This document shows positions 16,926 through 25,859 of a DNA stretch of 64,000 bases, piece after piece. Position numbers and translations under genes: made by a program. The notes below the pieces were generated by a model. The model did no database searches. It saw only the letters and a program-made list of their open reading frames with translations, and was not told where the DNA came from. The DNA lies in NCBI RefSeq assembly GCF_006345815.1, contig NZ_VCIG01000043.1, forward strand, positions 231,043-295,042, given 5' to 3'. The stretch's first letter is position 1. Each line of letters opens with the position of its first letter. The DNA is from Ochrobactrum sp. CGA5 (GTDB taxonomy: Bacteria > Pseudomonadota > Alphaproteobacteria > Rhizobiales > Rhizobiaceae).

Positions 16926-18143
16926 TCAGAGCGCGTTGGCGATAGCCTGAAATGCATGCATCGACTCGTCTTTCATATCCTGTCCGTCCACATTGAAGCT
17001 GGCCTGAGCAGAGGTCTTGGCAATAACCACGCCTTTGGCAGGATTGACGTAGATGAACTGCCCATAAATGCCCACAGCGCTATAGTCACCTTGCCAATCA
17101 ACGGGCGTCCACCACTGATAGCCATAGCCGAAAGGAATTTTGCCAAGCGCATCCTTGCGACCGGGCATCAGATAGGGCGCATCCGGCGTAATCGAATCGT
17201 GCACCCATTGCGCTGGTACAAGCTGCTCTCCTTTGAAGTTGCGACCCTCATTCAGATAGAGCAATCCGAAGCGTGCGTAGTCACGAAGGACAGCATTCAT
17301 ACCTGCCGAAGCCGCAGCCTCGCCCTGCGGGTCCACCGCCCAATAGACATCCGCCTCCGCCCCAAGCTTCGACCAGAGCTTGTCCTTCAAGTAATCCTGA
17401 AAAGGAACACCGGTCGCGCCTTCCAGAACCAACCCAAGAACCTGGGTATCCGCCGACACGTAATGGCTGAGAGTTCCTTGCGGGCGTGCATTCTTCAGAT
17501 GGGCGGTGAAACTCGTGATCGAACCGGTCAGAAGTTCGACGGCGTATCGAACGATGTCAGAACTGAGATCACCATAGTTTTCATTAAATCCGATACCGGA
17601 TGCCATCTGCAGCACGTTCTTGACGGTCACGCCCTTGTAGCCGCCCTCAGCCAGCACGGGCGCATAATGATCGACCGGCTGGTTAATATCGATCAAGCCA
17701 TCCCGAACGGCATTGCCGACAAGGAAAGAAACAACTGATTTCGAGACTGAAAATGCAATTGCCTGCGTCGCCTCAGTATTGCCGTGGCGATATTCTTCAT
17801 GAACGATCACACCATCCTTCAGGACAATGAAGCCCGTTGTGCCGCCACGCTGCAGCCAGTCGGAAATCTTGCGGGTTTCACCCTTGTAGACAAAAGTTTC
17901 CGGCAGGGGCCGTTCCGCTTTCGGCAGCGGGCTGACTTCACCTTCACGCGGGATGCGCACAGAAGGATAGATCTTATAAAGACTGCGGAAGTTTTCAAAA
18001 ATATGTGCGGGCTTGAATAGTTGCGCATACTGATAAACCGCCCAGGTTTCATGAATCTTCTTCCAGAAGACAGCAGTGCCGACACCGGCAATAGCAACAA
18101 TACCAATCAACCCATACAAAGCATAACGAAGAAATCGTTTCAT
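16926..18143 (-). CDS. Serine hydrolase, class C beta-lactamase / 6-aminohexanoate-dimer hydrolase family
   Basis: The 405-residue protein starts with an uncleaved or signal-anchor helix (ALYGLIGIVAIAGVGTAVFW), so the catalytic domain faces the periplasm. The nucleophile motif SVSK (family SxxK) is near residue 132 in AFSVSKSVVSF, and a YxS-type motif SHYVSAD lies near 228. Family members hydrolyse esters, amides or D-peptides; the NylB-like arrangement fits better than a true AmpC. The start at 18143 has an excellent AGGGAGG site. An AT-rich alternating tract lies just upstream. A role in antibiotic resistance is not supported. Confidence 0.82.
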   Translation of the reverse strand: MKRFLRYALYGLIGIVAIAGVGTAVFWKKIHETWAVYQYAQLFKPAHIFENFRSLYKIYPSVRIPREGEVSPLPKAERPLPETFVYKGETRKISDWLQRGGTTGFIVLKDGVIVHEEYRHGNTEATQAIAFSVSKSVVSFLVGNAVRDGLIDINQPVDHYAPVLAEGGYKGVTVKNVLQMASGIGFNENYGDLSSDIVRYAVELLTGSITSFTAHLKNARPQGTLSHYVSADTQVLGLVLEGATGVPFQDYLKDKLWSKLGAEADVYWAVDPQGEAAASAGMNAVLRDYARFGLLYLNEGRNFKGEQLVPAQWVHDSITPDAPYLMPGRKDALGKIPFGYGYQWWTPVDWQGDYSAVGIYGQFIYVNPAKGVVIAKTSAQASFNVDGQDMKDESMHAFQAIANAL

Positions 18144-18175
18144 CGCCCCTCCCTTAAATAAATCCATTTGCCATA

Positions 18176-18212
18176 GTTTATATAAGTATATATAAATATA
18201 CATATATAAACC
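18176..18212. repeat. AT-rich alternating tract upstream of serine hydrolase
   Basis: A stretch of about 35 bases consists almost only of TA/AT steps with interspersed ATA units and is followed by AACCCTCC. It is an extreme composition for this genome and lies 35-70 bases before the hydrolase ATG, where promoter elements would sit. Confidence 0.5.
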
Positions 18213-18432
18213 CTCCTAGGACAATAGGATCATGATAGAGTAACCGAAAAATATCCCTATTAATTCAATGATATTCAAATTTTCGTGTTCTACAAAAGAA
18301 CCAATACTCGCAAGATGTTCCAAAAAACCTTGCTATGCGTCCCATCCGCTGGAAGGAGAGCAGCAGTTAACCTTCAGAGCATGTCAGGAGGAATGCGAAA
18401 CGGTTTTCGCGACGCTAAATGTCCTGGAGCGA

Positions 18433-20739
18433 TCAGGCGACGGTACGTCCGCCATCACGGCGCGCTGCGGCTTTTGCGGTCATGGTGCTGATCGCTTCGA
18501 CAGGCACAGGCATACCGAGAAGATAGCCTTGCACGAGATCGGCACCTGCGGCCACACGGATCAGCGCAAGCTGTTCCTCGGTTTCTACCCCTTCAACCGT
18601 CACCCCCAATCCGAGCTCATGCGAAAGCTGGGTGACGCCGCGAAGCAGCATCAGCGATCGCCGGTCGGTGGTGATGTCGCGCACAAAAGAGCGGTCGACC
18701 TTCACCTTGGTTAGTGGCAGGGTGTTGAGATAGCTGAGACTGGAATAACCGGTACCGAAATCGTCCAGCGCGATATTGATCCCGGCATTCTTGAGCCGCT
18801 GCAGCACCATAGAGGTTTTGTTTCGATCTGAAATGATAGCACTTTCCGTCACTTCCACTTCAAGGCGATGTGCTGGAAGCCCCGATTTCTGCAAGACATT
18901 GGCGATGTCGCGCGCGATGTCACTGCTTTTCAGATCGATGGCGGAGAGATTGACGGACACGCCGATCCGGTCGCCCCAGGAGAGGCAGTCGGCACAAGCC
19001 TGAGCAAGCACGAAACGGGTGATGTCGGTGATGATCCCCATTTCTTCTGCAAGCGGGATGAACTCCGCTGGCGGGACAAACCCCAGCTCCGGGTGTTCCC
19101 ACCTGGCCAGCGCTTCACACGCTACAACACGCAGGGATTGAGCGCTGACAATGGGCTGATAGACGACCTTGATCTCGCCATGCTTGATGGCGAGCCGCAA
19201 GTCGGCTTTGAGCTTCTGGCGTCCGCGATATTTGGTATCCATCGCATCGATGAAGATAGACCAAGGTTTGTCTTCCCTGCTCTTGGCTTCATAGAGGGCG
19301 AGATCGGCCCTGATATGCATGCTGCCGACATCGCATCTATCAACCTCCTCAAGCGCAATGCCCGCACTGATATCGATGTCCACCTGATCGCCGTCGAGAT
19401 CGTAAACGCCCGTCACAACGGTCATGATGCGATCCATCACACCCGTTACATCGGCCTCACTGCGGAGATTAAAGACGAACACCACGAACTCGTCGCCGCC
19501 AAAGCGTGAGGTGACGAAACGTTGCGGATCGAGCGAGTTCAGACGTTCCGCAAACAGGCGCAACAACACGTCGCCGTTATGATGCCCGAGCGTGTCGTTG
19601 ACATGCTTGAAATGATTGATGTCGATAACGATGAGCGCGGCCCGCGTGCCCTTTTCCTGGCTTGCCCGCAACGATCGTACCAGAGTCTCGAAATAGTTCC
19701 GGTTGGGCAGGCCGGTCAGGCCGTCATAGCGTGCCATATGCTGGATACGCGCTTCAGCTTCCACGCGCTGGGTCACATCCTCGAACATCAGAACCGCCCC
19801 TTCGTTGAGGGTCTGGTTGCCGATACATTCAACGTAACGTCGGTTTGAAAGCTCGAAAATGTCACGCGTACGCTTGCCGAGCAGAAGGTCTTGCATGCGC
19901 ACGTGCACGTTTTTCAGGTCGTTCTGCGGAAACAGTCCCTTCTTGGCGCAATAGCGCAGCAGAACGTCTAGCTTGCGACCATGCAGCTTGGTGTGCTCGG
20001 CGATCTGCAACATCGCCTTGGCCTTGTTGTTGATAACTGCAATGCGCTGCTGGCTGTCGAACATCAGCAGGCCCTGCGGCATGTTGTTGAGCGCCGCATC
20101 GAAACGCCCTGCCACGATGGAGAGGCGCCGCTTGCCCATAACTGCGGCGAAGAGAAACTCGCGCAGGCCGTTCGCCATTTGGATATTGGACAGGAAATAG
20201 GGGATCAGCAGCAGACCGATGATGACGTGAAACGGCGTCCCTGCCAGAATAAGCCCCGCCAGAACCGGAATGAGCGTGCAGGCCGACATCAGGACAACGG
20301 CTTTGGCCGAAGCATAGTTGCGGCCCACAATGGACACGACCGAAGCAAGCAGAACGGTCAGACTGGCAAGCTCGGCGAAGGAATCGCGCAGCACATAGCT
20401 TGAGAAGAAGCACAGCATGCCAAGCGTCAGGCAGACGGCCGATGCGCCGACCAGATAGCGCGTTTCCCACCGGTCGAGATCCGCATGGGACAGTGATTGC
20501 TGTTTCGCCTGATCGAACTTGTGCATATCGAAGATGCGGCCCACTGCGATGACCGCGAAGACACCGGCGAAGACGAGGTAGCGCCAGTCGTCGGTTTTCA
20601 CATAGATAACGACGCAGGCCACAACGTGAGCAAGCAAACCAAACCAAAGCGTCGTACGATTGCCGTACAGCGCTCTGAGAAAAGATAGCCGCACATCTGC
20701 AGGTATCTCAGGTTTACGGCTTTGCCACATTCGACGCAT
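18433..20739 (-). CDS. Membrane diguanylate cyclase/phosphodiesterase with PAS domain (GGDEF-EAL)
   Basis: The 768-residue protein has about six N-terminal membrane helices (residues 25-200), a PAS-like sensor (LNNMPQGLLMFDSQQRIAV), a GGDEF domain and an EAL domain. The cyclase motif SRFGGDEF near 412 is intact. The EAL motif is CEALARWEH near 540, and the metal-site loop DDFGTGYSS near 660 is also intact, so both c-di-GMP synthesis and hydrolysis are possible. The allosteric RxxD I-site expected before GGDEF is absent, so product inhibition is unlikely. It may control surface attachment or motility; no targets are adjacent. Confidence 0.93.
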   Translation of the reverse strand: MRRMWQSRKPEIPADVRLSFLRALYGNRTTLWFGLLAHVVACVVIYVKTDDWRYLVFAGVFAVIAVGRIFDMHKFDQAKQQSLSHADLDRWETRYLVGASAVCLTLGMLCFFSSYVLRDSFAELASLTVLLASVVSIVGRNYASAKAVVLMSACTLIPVLAGLILAGTPFHVIIGLLLIPYFLSNIQMANGLREFLFAAVMGKRRLSIVAGRFDAALNNMPQGLLMFDSQQRIAVINNKAKAMLQIAEHTKLHGRKLDVLLRYCAKKGLFPQNDLKNVHVRMQDLLLGKRTRDIFELSNRRYVECIGNQTLNEGAVLMFEDVTQRVEAEARIQHMARYDGLTGLPNRNYFETLVRSLRASQEKGTRAALIVIDINHFKHVNDTLGHHNGDVLLRLFAERLNSLDPQRFVTSRFGGDEFVVFVFNLRSEADVTGVMDRIMTVVTGVYDLDGDQVDIDISAGIALEEVDRCDVGSMHIRADLALYEAKSREDKPWSIFIDAMDTKYRGRQKLKADLRLAIKHGEIKVVYQPIVSAQSLRVVACEALARWEHPELGFVPPAEFIPLAEEMGIITDITRFVLAQACADCLSWGDRIGVSVNLSAIDLKSSDIARDIANVLQKSGLPAHRLEVEVTESAIISDRNKTSMVLQRLKNAGINIALDDFGTGYSSLSYLNTLPLTKVKVDRSFVRDITTDRRSLMLLRGVTQLSHELGLGVTVEGVETEEQLALIRVAAGADLVQGYLLGMPVPVEAISTMTAKAAARRDGGRTVA

Positions 20740-21099
20740 TAATCCCTTACATGGGGAGGCAATATCGCACTAATGACTTAAAAATATCTTTCGGGATATT
20801 AAACCACAAGCTGTTACGACAACCACCATAAGATGTATTCAGATATTTTTAAGGAAAACCACCGCCGCACGACCGGTGACCGGCAATTACAGTTGCAGGC
20901 ATCAATGTTTTAGTGACCCCAATATTACTGAGATGGACACAATAGGAGAAGAGAATCTGGTTAGTTTCAGCATGCGCGAGAATTAATCCAGATTAATCGA
21001 AGTGGATATTCTACCAAGAGACAGCCTCCTGCTAGAGAAAAACCCGGTCTTACGAGACTCAGCGCGGGAAATAGCCAGAAAACAAACATTCCAACCCTG
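20740..21099. other. Intergenic region without a recognised gene
   Basis: This 360-base gap lies between the start of the GGDEF-EAL gene and the end of the SDR gene, both on the minus strand. It is lower in GC than its surroundings. I see no coding frame, hairpin with T-tract, tRNA or repeat family member. It should contain the promoter of the GGDEF-EAL gene. Confidence 0.4.
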
Positions 21100-21849
21100 T
21101 CAGAGTTGGTGTCCCCCGTCCACAGTGATGATCGAGCCGGTCATGTAGCGGCTGGCATCAGAAGCCAGCATCAGTACAACCCCGTCCAGATCCTCCGGCT
21201 CGCCGAGGCGCCGCATCGGGTTCCGCCCTTTGAAGTAGCCCCCCGCAGGACCTCGCAGTTGATCTTCATTGATTCGCGTCGGAAACCATCCCGGCGAAAT
21301 CGCGTTGACGCGAATATCGTGAGCAGCCCATTCGAGCGCCAGCGCCCGCGTCATCTGCGTCACGCAAGCCTTGGACATGGAATAGGCGGCGGCACCTTTC
21401 TGCGGACGCTCGCCCAGAATGCTGGTTGTGTTTACGATGGAGCCACCCATTCCGTGCTCGATCATACGGCGCGCTGCTTCCTGCGCCACGAAAAAGGCAC
21501 CGGCGACATTGACCTCGAATATATGCTCAAGCATGTCGCGGGTCGTATCGAGCGCGCGCGCCATATGAGCCACACCGGCATTGTTGAAAAGCGTCGTTAT
21601 CGGTCCGAAACGCCGTTCCGCCTCGTCGAAAGCGCGAATGACTTCATCTGGATGGGTCACATCCGCCATGATTTCCAGCACTTCGCCGCCCGACGGGCAA
21701 ATGCCTTCGCCTGCATGGGTGCGCGAGATCGAAATCACGCGCGCACCGTGCCCTGCCAGCACATGCACCATTCTGAGGCCCAACCCCGAAGACCCACCCG
21801 TCACGGCAATGACCTTGCCCTTGACGGAGAAAAGCTGATCGTCAGTCAT
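21100..21849 (-). CDS. Short-chain dehydrogenase/reductase
   Basis: This 249-residue classical SDR has the cofactor motif TGGSSGLG (residues about 18-25), NNAG at about 88-91, the catalytic YSMSK (YxxxK) near 155 and the C-terminal GSIITVDGGHQL. It is a soluble NAD(P)H-dependent oxidoreductase; similarity in style is to 3-oxoacyl or gluconate reductases, but the substrate cannot be read. It is divergent from the gamma-glutamyl-GABA hydrolase gene. Confidence 0.88.
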   Translation of the reverse strand: MTDDQLFSVKGKVIAVTGGSSGLGLRMVHVLAGHGARVISISRTHAGEGICPSGGEVLEIMADVTHPDEVIRAFDEAERRFGPITTLFNNAGVAHMARALDTTRDMLEHIFEVNVAGAFFVAQEAARRMIEHGMGGSIVNTTSILGERPQKGAAAYSMSKACVTQMTRALALEWAAHDIRVNAISPGWFPTRINEDQLRGPAGGYFKGRNPMRRLGEPEDLDGVVLMLASDASRYMTGSIITVDGGHQL

Positions 21850-22081
21850 TCATCCCCTCAACCGCCAATCCCTCTTTATCGCTTTCTAGAATATAGAGAT
21901 CGGCATTTGAACCATGTTGGAGCGTAAAAATCGGTTCAAATCAACACAATACACAGAAGGCACGAGGAAAGACCCATGGCGCAGCCGCAAGACGACACCT
22001 GTTCGTGATTGCGCGGCCCATTGCGGAGCAGTAAGGAACAGAGCAAATAAGAGCATAATCCGACTGGTGGATACGAACATT

Positions 22082-22840
22082 ATGCCCAAGACTTCTCGCC
22101 CTCTCGTCGCCGTGCCGACCGATGTGAAGCCGTTTGAAAACTACACCTGGCACGCAGCACCCCAGCAATATCTGGCAGCGGCCATCGACGTTGCGGAAGT
22201 AACCCCGCTGCTGGTGCCAAGTTTTGGTGACAAGATGGATCTCGACGCCATTCTGGATGCAGTCGACGGTGTTCTCATCACGGGCTCCAAATCGAATGTT
22301 CATCCCGCGCTTTACGGCGTCGAGCCGGGTCCGGCTTTCGAGCCCTATGACAATGCACGCGATGCGACATCACTGCCACTCATCCGCGCAGCCATCGAAA
22401 AGGGCGTGCCGGTGCTGGCCATCTGCCGCGGCATACAGGAACTGAACGTCGCATTGGGCGGCACGCTCGCCACCGAAATCCAGGACCTAGAAGGCCGGAT
22501 GGATCACCGCGCGCCGGAATCGGAAAGCCAGGCCGAGCGTTTCGCCATCCAGCACCCGATCAAGCTGAACCCGAACTCATGCCTTGCAGAAATCCTGAAA
22601 GAAGAAAGCGTGCGTGTGAATTCCGTTCACCGCCAGGCCATCGACAAGCTCGCCCCGCAGCTTGAAGTCGAAGCCGTGGCCGAAGATGGAACGGTAGAAG
22701 CCGTTTCGGTGAAGAACGCCAAGGGATTTGTTGTCGGTGTCCAGTGGCACCCGGAATATTGGGCGCATTCCGATGCCCCTTCCCGCAAGATCTTCGAGGC
22801 TTTTGGAGAGGCGGTGCGACAGCATAGTTTGGCGGAATAA
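22082..22840 (+). CDS. Gamma-glutamyl-gamma-aminobutyrate hydrolase family protein (PuuD-like)
   Basis: The 252-residue class I glutamine amidotransferase-like hydrolase has the nucleophile elbow LAICRGIQELNVALGG with catalytic Cys near residue 116. The His-Glu pair is in VQWHPEYW near 223. PuuD releases GABA from gamma-glutamyl-GABA in the putrescine pathway; other members cleave other gamma-glutamyl amides. The start at 22082 (MPKTSRPLVAV) follows a longer open frame lacking homology. No other puu genes are nearby, so the substrate is an inference. Confidence 0.86.
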   Translation: MPKTSRPLVAVPTDVKPFENYTWHAAPQQYLAAAIDVAEVTPLLVPSFGDKMDLDAILDAVDGVLITGSKSNVHPALYGVEPGPAFEPYDNARDATSLPLIRAAIEKGVPVLAICRGIQELNVALGGTLATEIQDLEGRMDHRAPESESQAERFAIQHPIKLNPNSCLAEILKEESVRVNSVHRQAIDKLAPQLEVEAVAEDGTVEAVSVKNAKGFVVGVQWHPEYWAHSDAPSRKIFEAFGEAVRQHSLAE

Positions 22841-22884
22841 CGAAAAGAAGCGGATGGGCTAAAGACGAGTGTTAGCCTATCCTT

Positions 22885-23850
22885 TCACTTCTTCACATGC
22901 GCAGTTTCCGGCACCGGCGTGATCGGCTTGCCCGTGTCGAACCACGCGATAAGGTTGTCGATCACCAGATCGGCCATGCCACGACGGGTCTGGACCGAGG
23001 CAGAGCCGATATGCGGCAGCAGGACCGTGTTCGGCGCATCGAGCAAAGCCTGCGGCACGTGCGGCTCGTTTGCAAACACATCAAGGCCGGCTGCGGCAAT
23101 CGTTCCGTTTTGCAGCGCTTCGGCAAGCGCATCTTCATCCACCACCGAACCGCGTCCGATATTGATCAGCACACCTTCGGGCCCAAGCGCCTTCAGCACT
23201 TCCGCATTCACGGCCTTGGCCGTTTCCGTGCCGCCCGGCGCGACCAGAATGAGCGTGTCGACAGCCTCGGCGAGCGCCTTGAGGCTCGCATGATATTCGT
23301 AGGCGACATCGGGCGACTTGCGGCGATTGTGATAGGCAATCGGCAGGCCGAATGCTTCAATCCTGTGGGCCACCGCCTTGCCGATACGGCCAAGGCCGAA
23401 AATGCCGACCTTGCGGCCGCGCAGCGAAAGCCTGGACAGCGGATAGCGGCCTTCCTTGCCCCAGTTGCCCGCGCGTAGGAATTCCTGCGACTTCGACAAT
23501 TCGCGCACCGTGTCGATCAGGAGGCCGATGGTGGTATCAGCCACCTCCTCGGTCAGCACATCCGGTGTGTTGGTCACCATGACATTTTTCGCACCGGCAT
23601 GTTTCGCGTCCACCGCATCGTAACCGACGCCGAAATTACCGACGATTTCAAGGTTGGGCAAAGCGTCGATCAGCGCCGCATCGACGGTCGACATGCTGGC
23701 GATACCCTTCACGTCCTTTGCCCATGCAGCATCCAGAAGTGCCGTGTCGCCGCGCGCAATACGCTGGACTTTGAACTCGCCCGAAAGCCTCTGCACGGCA
23801 TAATCGTCGAAATTGCCGAGCACCAGAATTGTCGCGTCGCGTTTTGTCAT
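22885..23850 (-). CDS. D-isomer-specific 2-hydroxyacid dehydrogenase
   Basis: The 321-residue protein has the NAD(P) loop GIFGLGRIGKAVAHRIEAFG, the catalytic Arg in INIGRGSVVDEDAL, a Glu in VFANEPHVP and a His in LLPHIGSASVQTRRGM. This matches glyoxylate/hydroxypyruvate reductases (GhrB/GyaR-like). The start at 23850 has GAGGA six bases upstream. A LacI-type regulator lies 59 bases upstream on the same strand and may control it. Confidence 0.9.
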   Translation of the reverse strand: MTKRDATILVLGNFDDYAVQRLSGEFKVQRIARGDTALLDAAWAKDVKGIASMSTVDAALIDALPNLEIVGNFGVGYDAVDAKHAGAKNVMVTNTPDVLTEEVADTTIGLLIDTVRELSKSQEFLRAGNWGKEGRYPLSRLSLRGRKVGIFGLGRIGKAVAHRIEAFGLPIAYHNRRKSPDVAYEYHASLKALAEAVDTLILVAPGGTETAKAVNAEVLKALGPEGVLINIGRGSVVDEDALAEALQNGTIAAAGLDVFANEPHVPQALLDAPNTVLLPHIGSASVQTRRGMADLVIDNLIAWFDTGKPITPVPETAHVKK

Positions 23851-23908
23851 GGCATTCCTCATGCAGGAAGAGAAACCGACCTGTAAGAGGATGGCCGGTG
23901 TGGGGGAA

Positions 23909-24928
23909 TCAGCCGTTTTTCGGCTTGGACGTCGATTGTCGGATATGCAGTTCCGGCTTGATGAGTTCCTGCATTGAAGAAACCTCGACGCCGTTCAATT
24001 GGTCGAGCAGCGCGCGTGCGGCACGGCGTCCCACTTCACGCTGCCCATTCCAGACGGTCGTGAGCGCTGGCGTCGCGATCGCCGCTTCCTCAAGATCGTC
24101 ATAGCCGGTCACGGAAATGTCCTCGCCCGGCACCAGCCCGGCGCGGGCAATGCCGTTCATCAAGCCGATGGCCGTCAGGTCGTTCCAGCAGACTGCGGCG
24201 GTCGGCTTGTCTTTCAATGCCAGAAATTGCGGCGCGACTTCAAAACCGCCCTGCTTCGTGCGTGGTCCGGCAATACGCCAGTCGGGACGAACTTCGAGGC
24301 CGGCCTTTTCCATTGCCTGCACATAGCCGCGGTAACGGTCACGGCCCGTCGAGGTCTGATCTGTACCGCCGATCATGGCAATGCGCGTATGACCGAGCGA
24401 AATCAGGTGATTGGTGGCAAGGCCGATGCCATAGGCGTCGTCACCGCGAAAAACCGGCGCATGAACGCCCTCGACGCTACGCGCGATGAGCACAACCGGC
24501 AGGCCGTTATCTTCAGCAAGCTGAATGTCTTCCGGCGGCGTGCCAATGGCGGGCGACATGATGACCCCGTCCGCGCCGAGCTGCAGAAGCGTATCCATGA
24601 AGGTGCGTTGCTTTTCGAGCTGGTCGTAATGGTTGGACAGGATGAAAGTCTGTCGCGACCGGTCGAGTTCCGTTTCGATGGATTTGAGAATTTCCGCGAA
24701 GAACGGATTCATGATGTCATGCACCACGACGCCGACAATCCCCGAACGTGATGTACGCAGGCTCGCAGCGCGACGGTTATAGATATAACCGATGGCGCGG
24801 GCATGTTCCTTGATCTTCTCGCGGGTCTGGTCTGCAACAAGGGGACTGTCTCGCAAAGCGAGCGAAACTGTGGCTGTCGAAACACCAAGCGCATCAGCGA
24901 TGGTCGATAGCTTTATTTTCTGGGCCAA
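23909..24928 (-). CDS. LacI-family transcriptional regulator
   Basis: The protein has an N-terminal helix-turn-helix IKLSTIADALGVSTATVSLA, a hinge helix, and a periplasmic-binding-like sugar sensor domain (GIVGVVVHDIMNPFFAEIL). The HTH sits at the very N-terminus if translation starts at TTG 24928, which has GGAGG just upstream (339 residues). An in-frame start at 24994 would add 22 unrelated residues. It probably represses or activates the downstream 2-hydroxyacid dehydrogenase and sugar-acid genes; the effector is unknown. Confidence 0.88.
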   Translation of the reverse strand: MAQKIKLSTIADALGVSTATVSLALRDSPLVADQTREKIKEHARAIGYIYNRRAASLRTSRSGIVGVVVHDIMNPFFAEILKSIETELDRSRQTFILSNHYDQLEKQRTFMDTLLQLGADGVIMSPAIGTPPEDIQLAEDNGLPVVLIARSVEGVHAPVFRGDDAYGIGLATNHLISLGHTRIAMIGGTDQTSTGRDRYRGYVQAMEKAGLEVRPDWRIAGPRTKQGGFEVAPQFLALKDKPTAAVCWNDLTAIGLMNGIARAGLVPGEDISVTGYDDLEEAAIATPALTTVWNGQREVGRRAARALLDQLNGVEVSSMQELIKPELHIRQSTSKPKNG

Positions 24929-25137
24929 GTCGCCTCCCCAAAATGGTCCGTGCCGCAGTCGGAGACGCGGCCGCAACCTGACAAGGTGAGACACGACCGT
25001 TCGTCCTGCGAATGGTTATGCCATTGCAATCCTTGAATTGGAAGCATTTTCGATAGCGCACATCATGAAAAGTGTTTCAGGCTTTCGCGCCAAGATGCGC
25101 GTCAAAACAAATAGTTAGAGCTTGATAAATGACAGGC

Positions 25138-25629
25138 TTATTCCGCTTCGTCCTCTTCGAGCACTTCCGTTTCGGGCTCTTCTGGAAGGCGCGCGACGCC
25201 GCGAAGCGCAAGATTGCTCTCCATCCGGCCTAACATCTTGAGGAAGGTCTTGCGATCCTTTTTGTCGAGGCCCTTCAGCATGTCCTTTTCGGTCTTGCGA
25301 ATGGACTTCTCGATTGCCTTGATTGTCTCAAGACCGGCCTGCGTGAGATAAACATGCGACTGGCGCTGATCGGTTTCGGAAGCGCGCTTGGCGACGAACC
25401 CCTGACTTTGCAGGCGCGCAATGGTTTTGGTGATGGTCGGTGGACGGACACCCAGCCGCTGCGCGAGAACGCCCGGCGTCAGCCCATCTTCGGCAGCCAG
25501 TTGCAGCATGACCGCATCCTGCCCCGCATAGAGCCCCTGCTCCAGAAGCCGCGTGGCCAGCACCGTCCGCGACAGTCTCGCCACGGATTGCAGCCGGTAT
25601 AGTACAACCGCCTTATTGTCCTTGCTCAT
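25138..25629 (-). CDS. MarR-family transcriptional regulator
   Basis: The 163-residue winged-helix protein contains the recognition region GLTPGVLAQRLGVRPPTITKTIARL, which runs across about residues 48-72, and the wing KRASETDQRQSHVYLTQAG. An acidic tail (EEPETEVLEEDEAE) ends it. MarR dimers usually respond to small phenolic or oxidising ligands. Start at 25629 has GAGG five bases upstream; a GTG two codons earlier is possible. It is divergent from the creatininase-family gene, the natural candidate target. Confidence 0.9.
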   Translation of the reverse strand: MSKDNKAVVLYRLQSVARLSRTVLATRLLEQGLYAGQDAVMLQLAAEDGLTPGVLAQRLGVRPPTITKTIARLQSQGFVAKRASETDQRQSHVYLTQAGLETIKAIEKSIRKTEKDMLKGLDKKDRKTFLKMLGRMESNLALRGVARLPEEPETEVLEEDEAE

Positions 25630-25655
25630 CGCCACCTCGCCCTATTTGCCACTTT

Positions 25656-25707
25656 GATACGCATCCCGAAAAACATCCAATGGTTTTCGGACAAGATACG
25701 CTGTTCA
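25656..25707. repeat. RIME-like palindromic element
   Basis: GATACGCATCCCGAAAAACATC and GGTTTTCGGACAAGATACGC segments form the same imperfect palindrome as the other dispersed elements. It lies just upstream of the MarR start and could separate its promoter from the neighbour's. Confidence 0.7.
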
Positions 25708-25753
25708 AAATAAACCAGTTCCTGTCGCCTGATCGATAGTCCCATCCATTCAT

Positions 25754-25767
25754 ATATCTTAAAATAT
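25754..25767. promoter_or_regulatory. Candidate operator between marR and creatininase genes
   Basis: The 14-base sequence ATATCTTAAAATAT reads as ATATnTTAAnATAT on both strands, a symmetric site of the size MarR dimers bind. A second short palindrome GGGTC-AG-GACCC is at 25822-25833, 27 bases before the creatininase ATG. Both assignments rest on symmetry and position only. Confidence 0.35.
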
Positions 25768-25859
25768 TGTCCGACTTATGAAACAACAAGGCCCGGTTGC
25801 TGTCATGGCTAACGGACGTTAGGGTCAGGACCCAATAAAGCAAATAAAGCGAGGAAAAC

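Noticed and set aside
16926-18143. Class C beta-lactamase resistance gene
   Set aside because: The motif spacing and the membrane anchor fit NylB/EstB-type hydrolases better than AmpC, and no ampR gene is adjacent.
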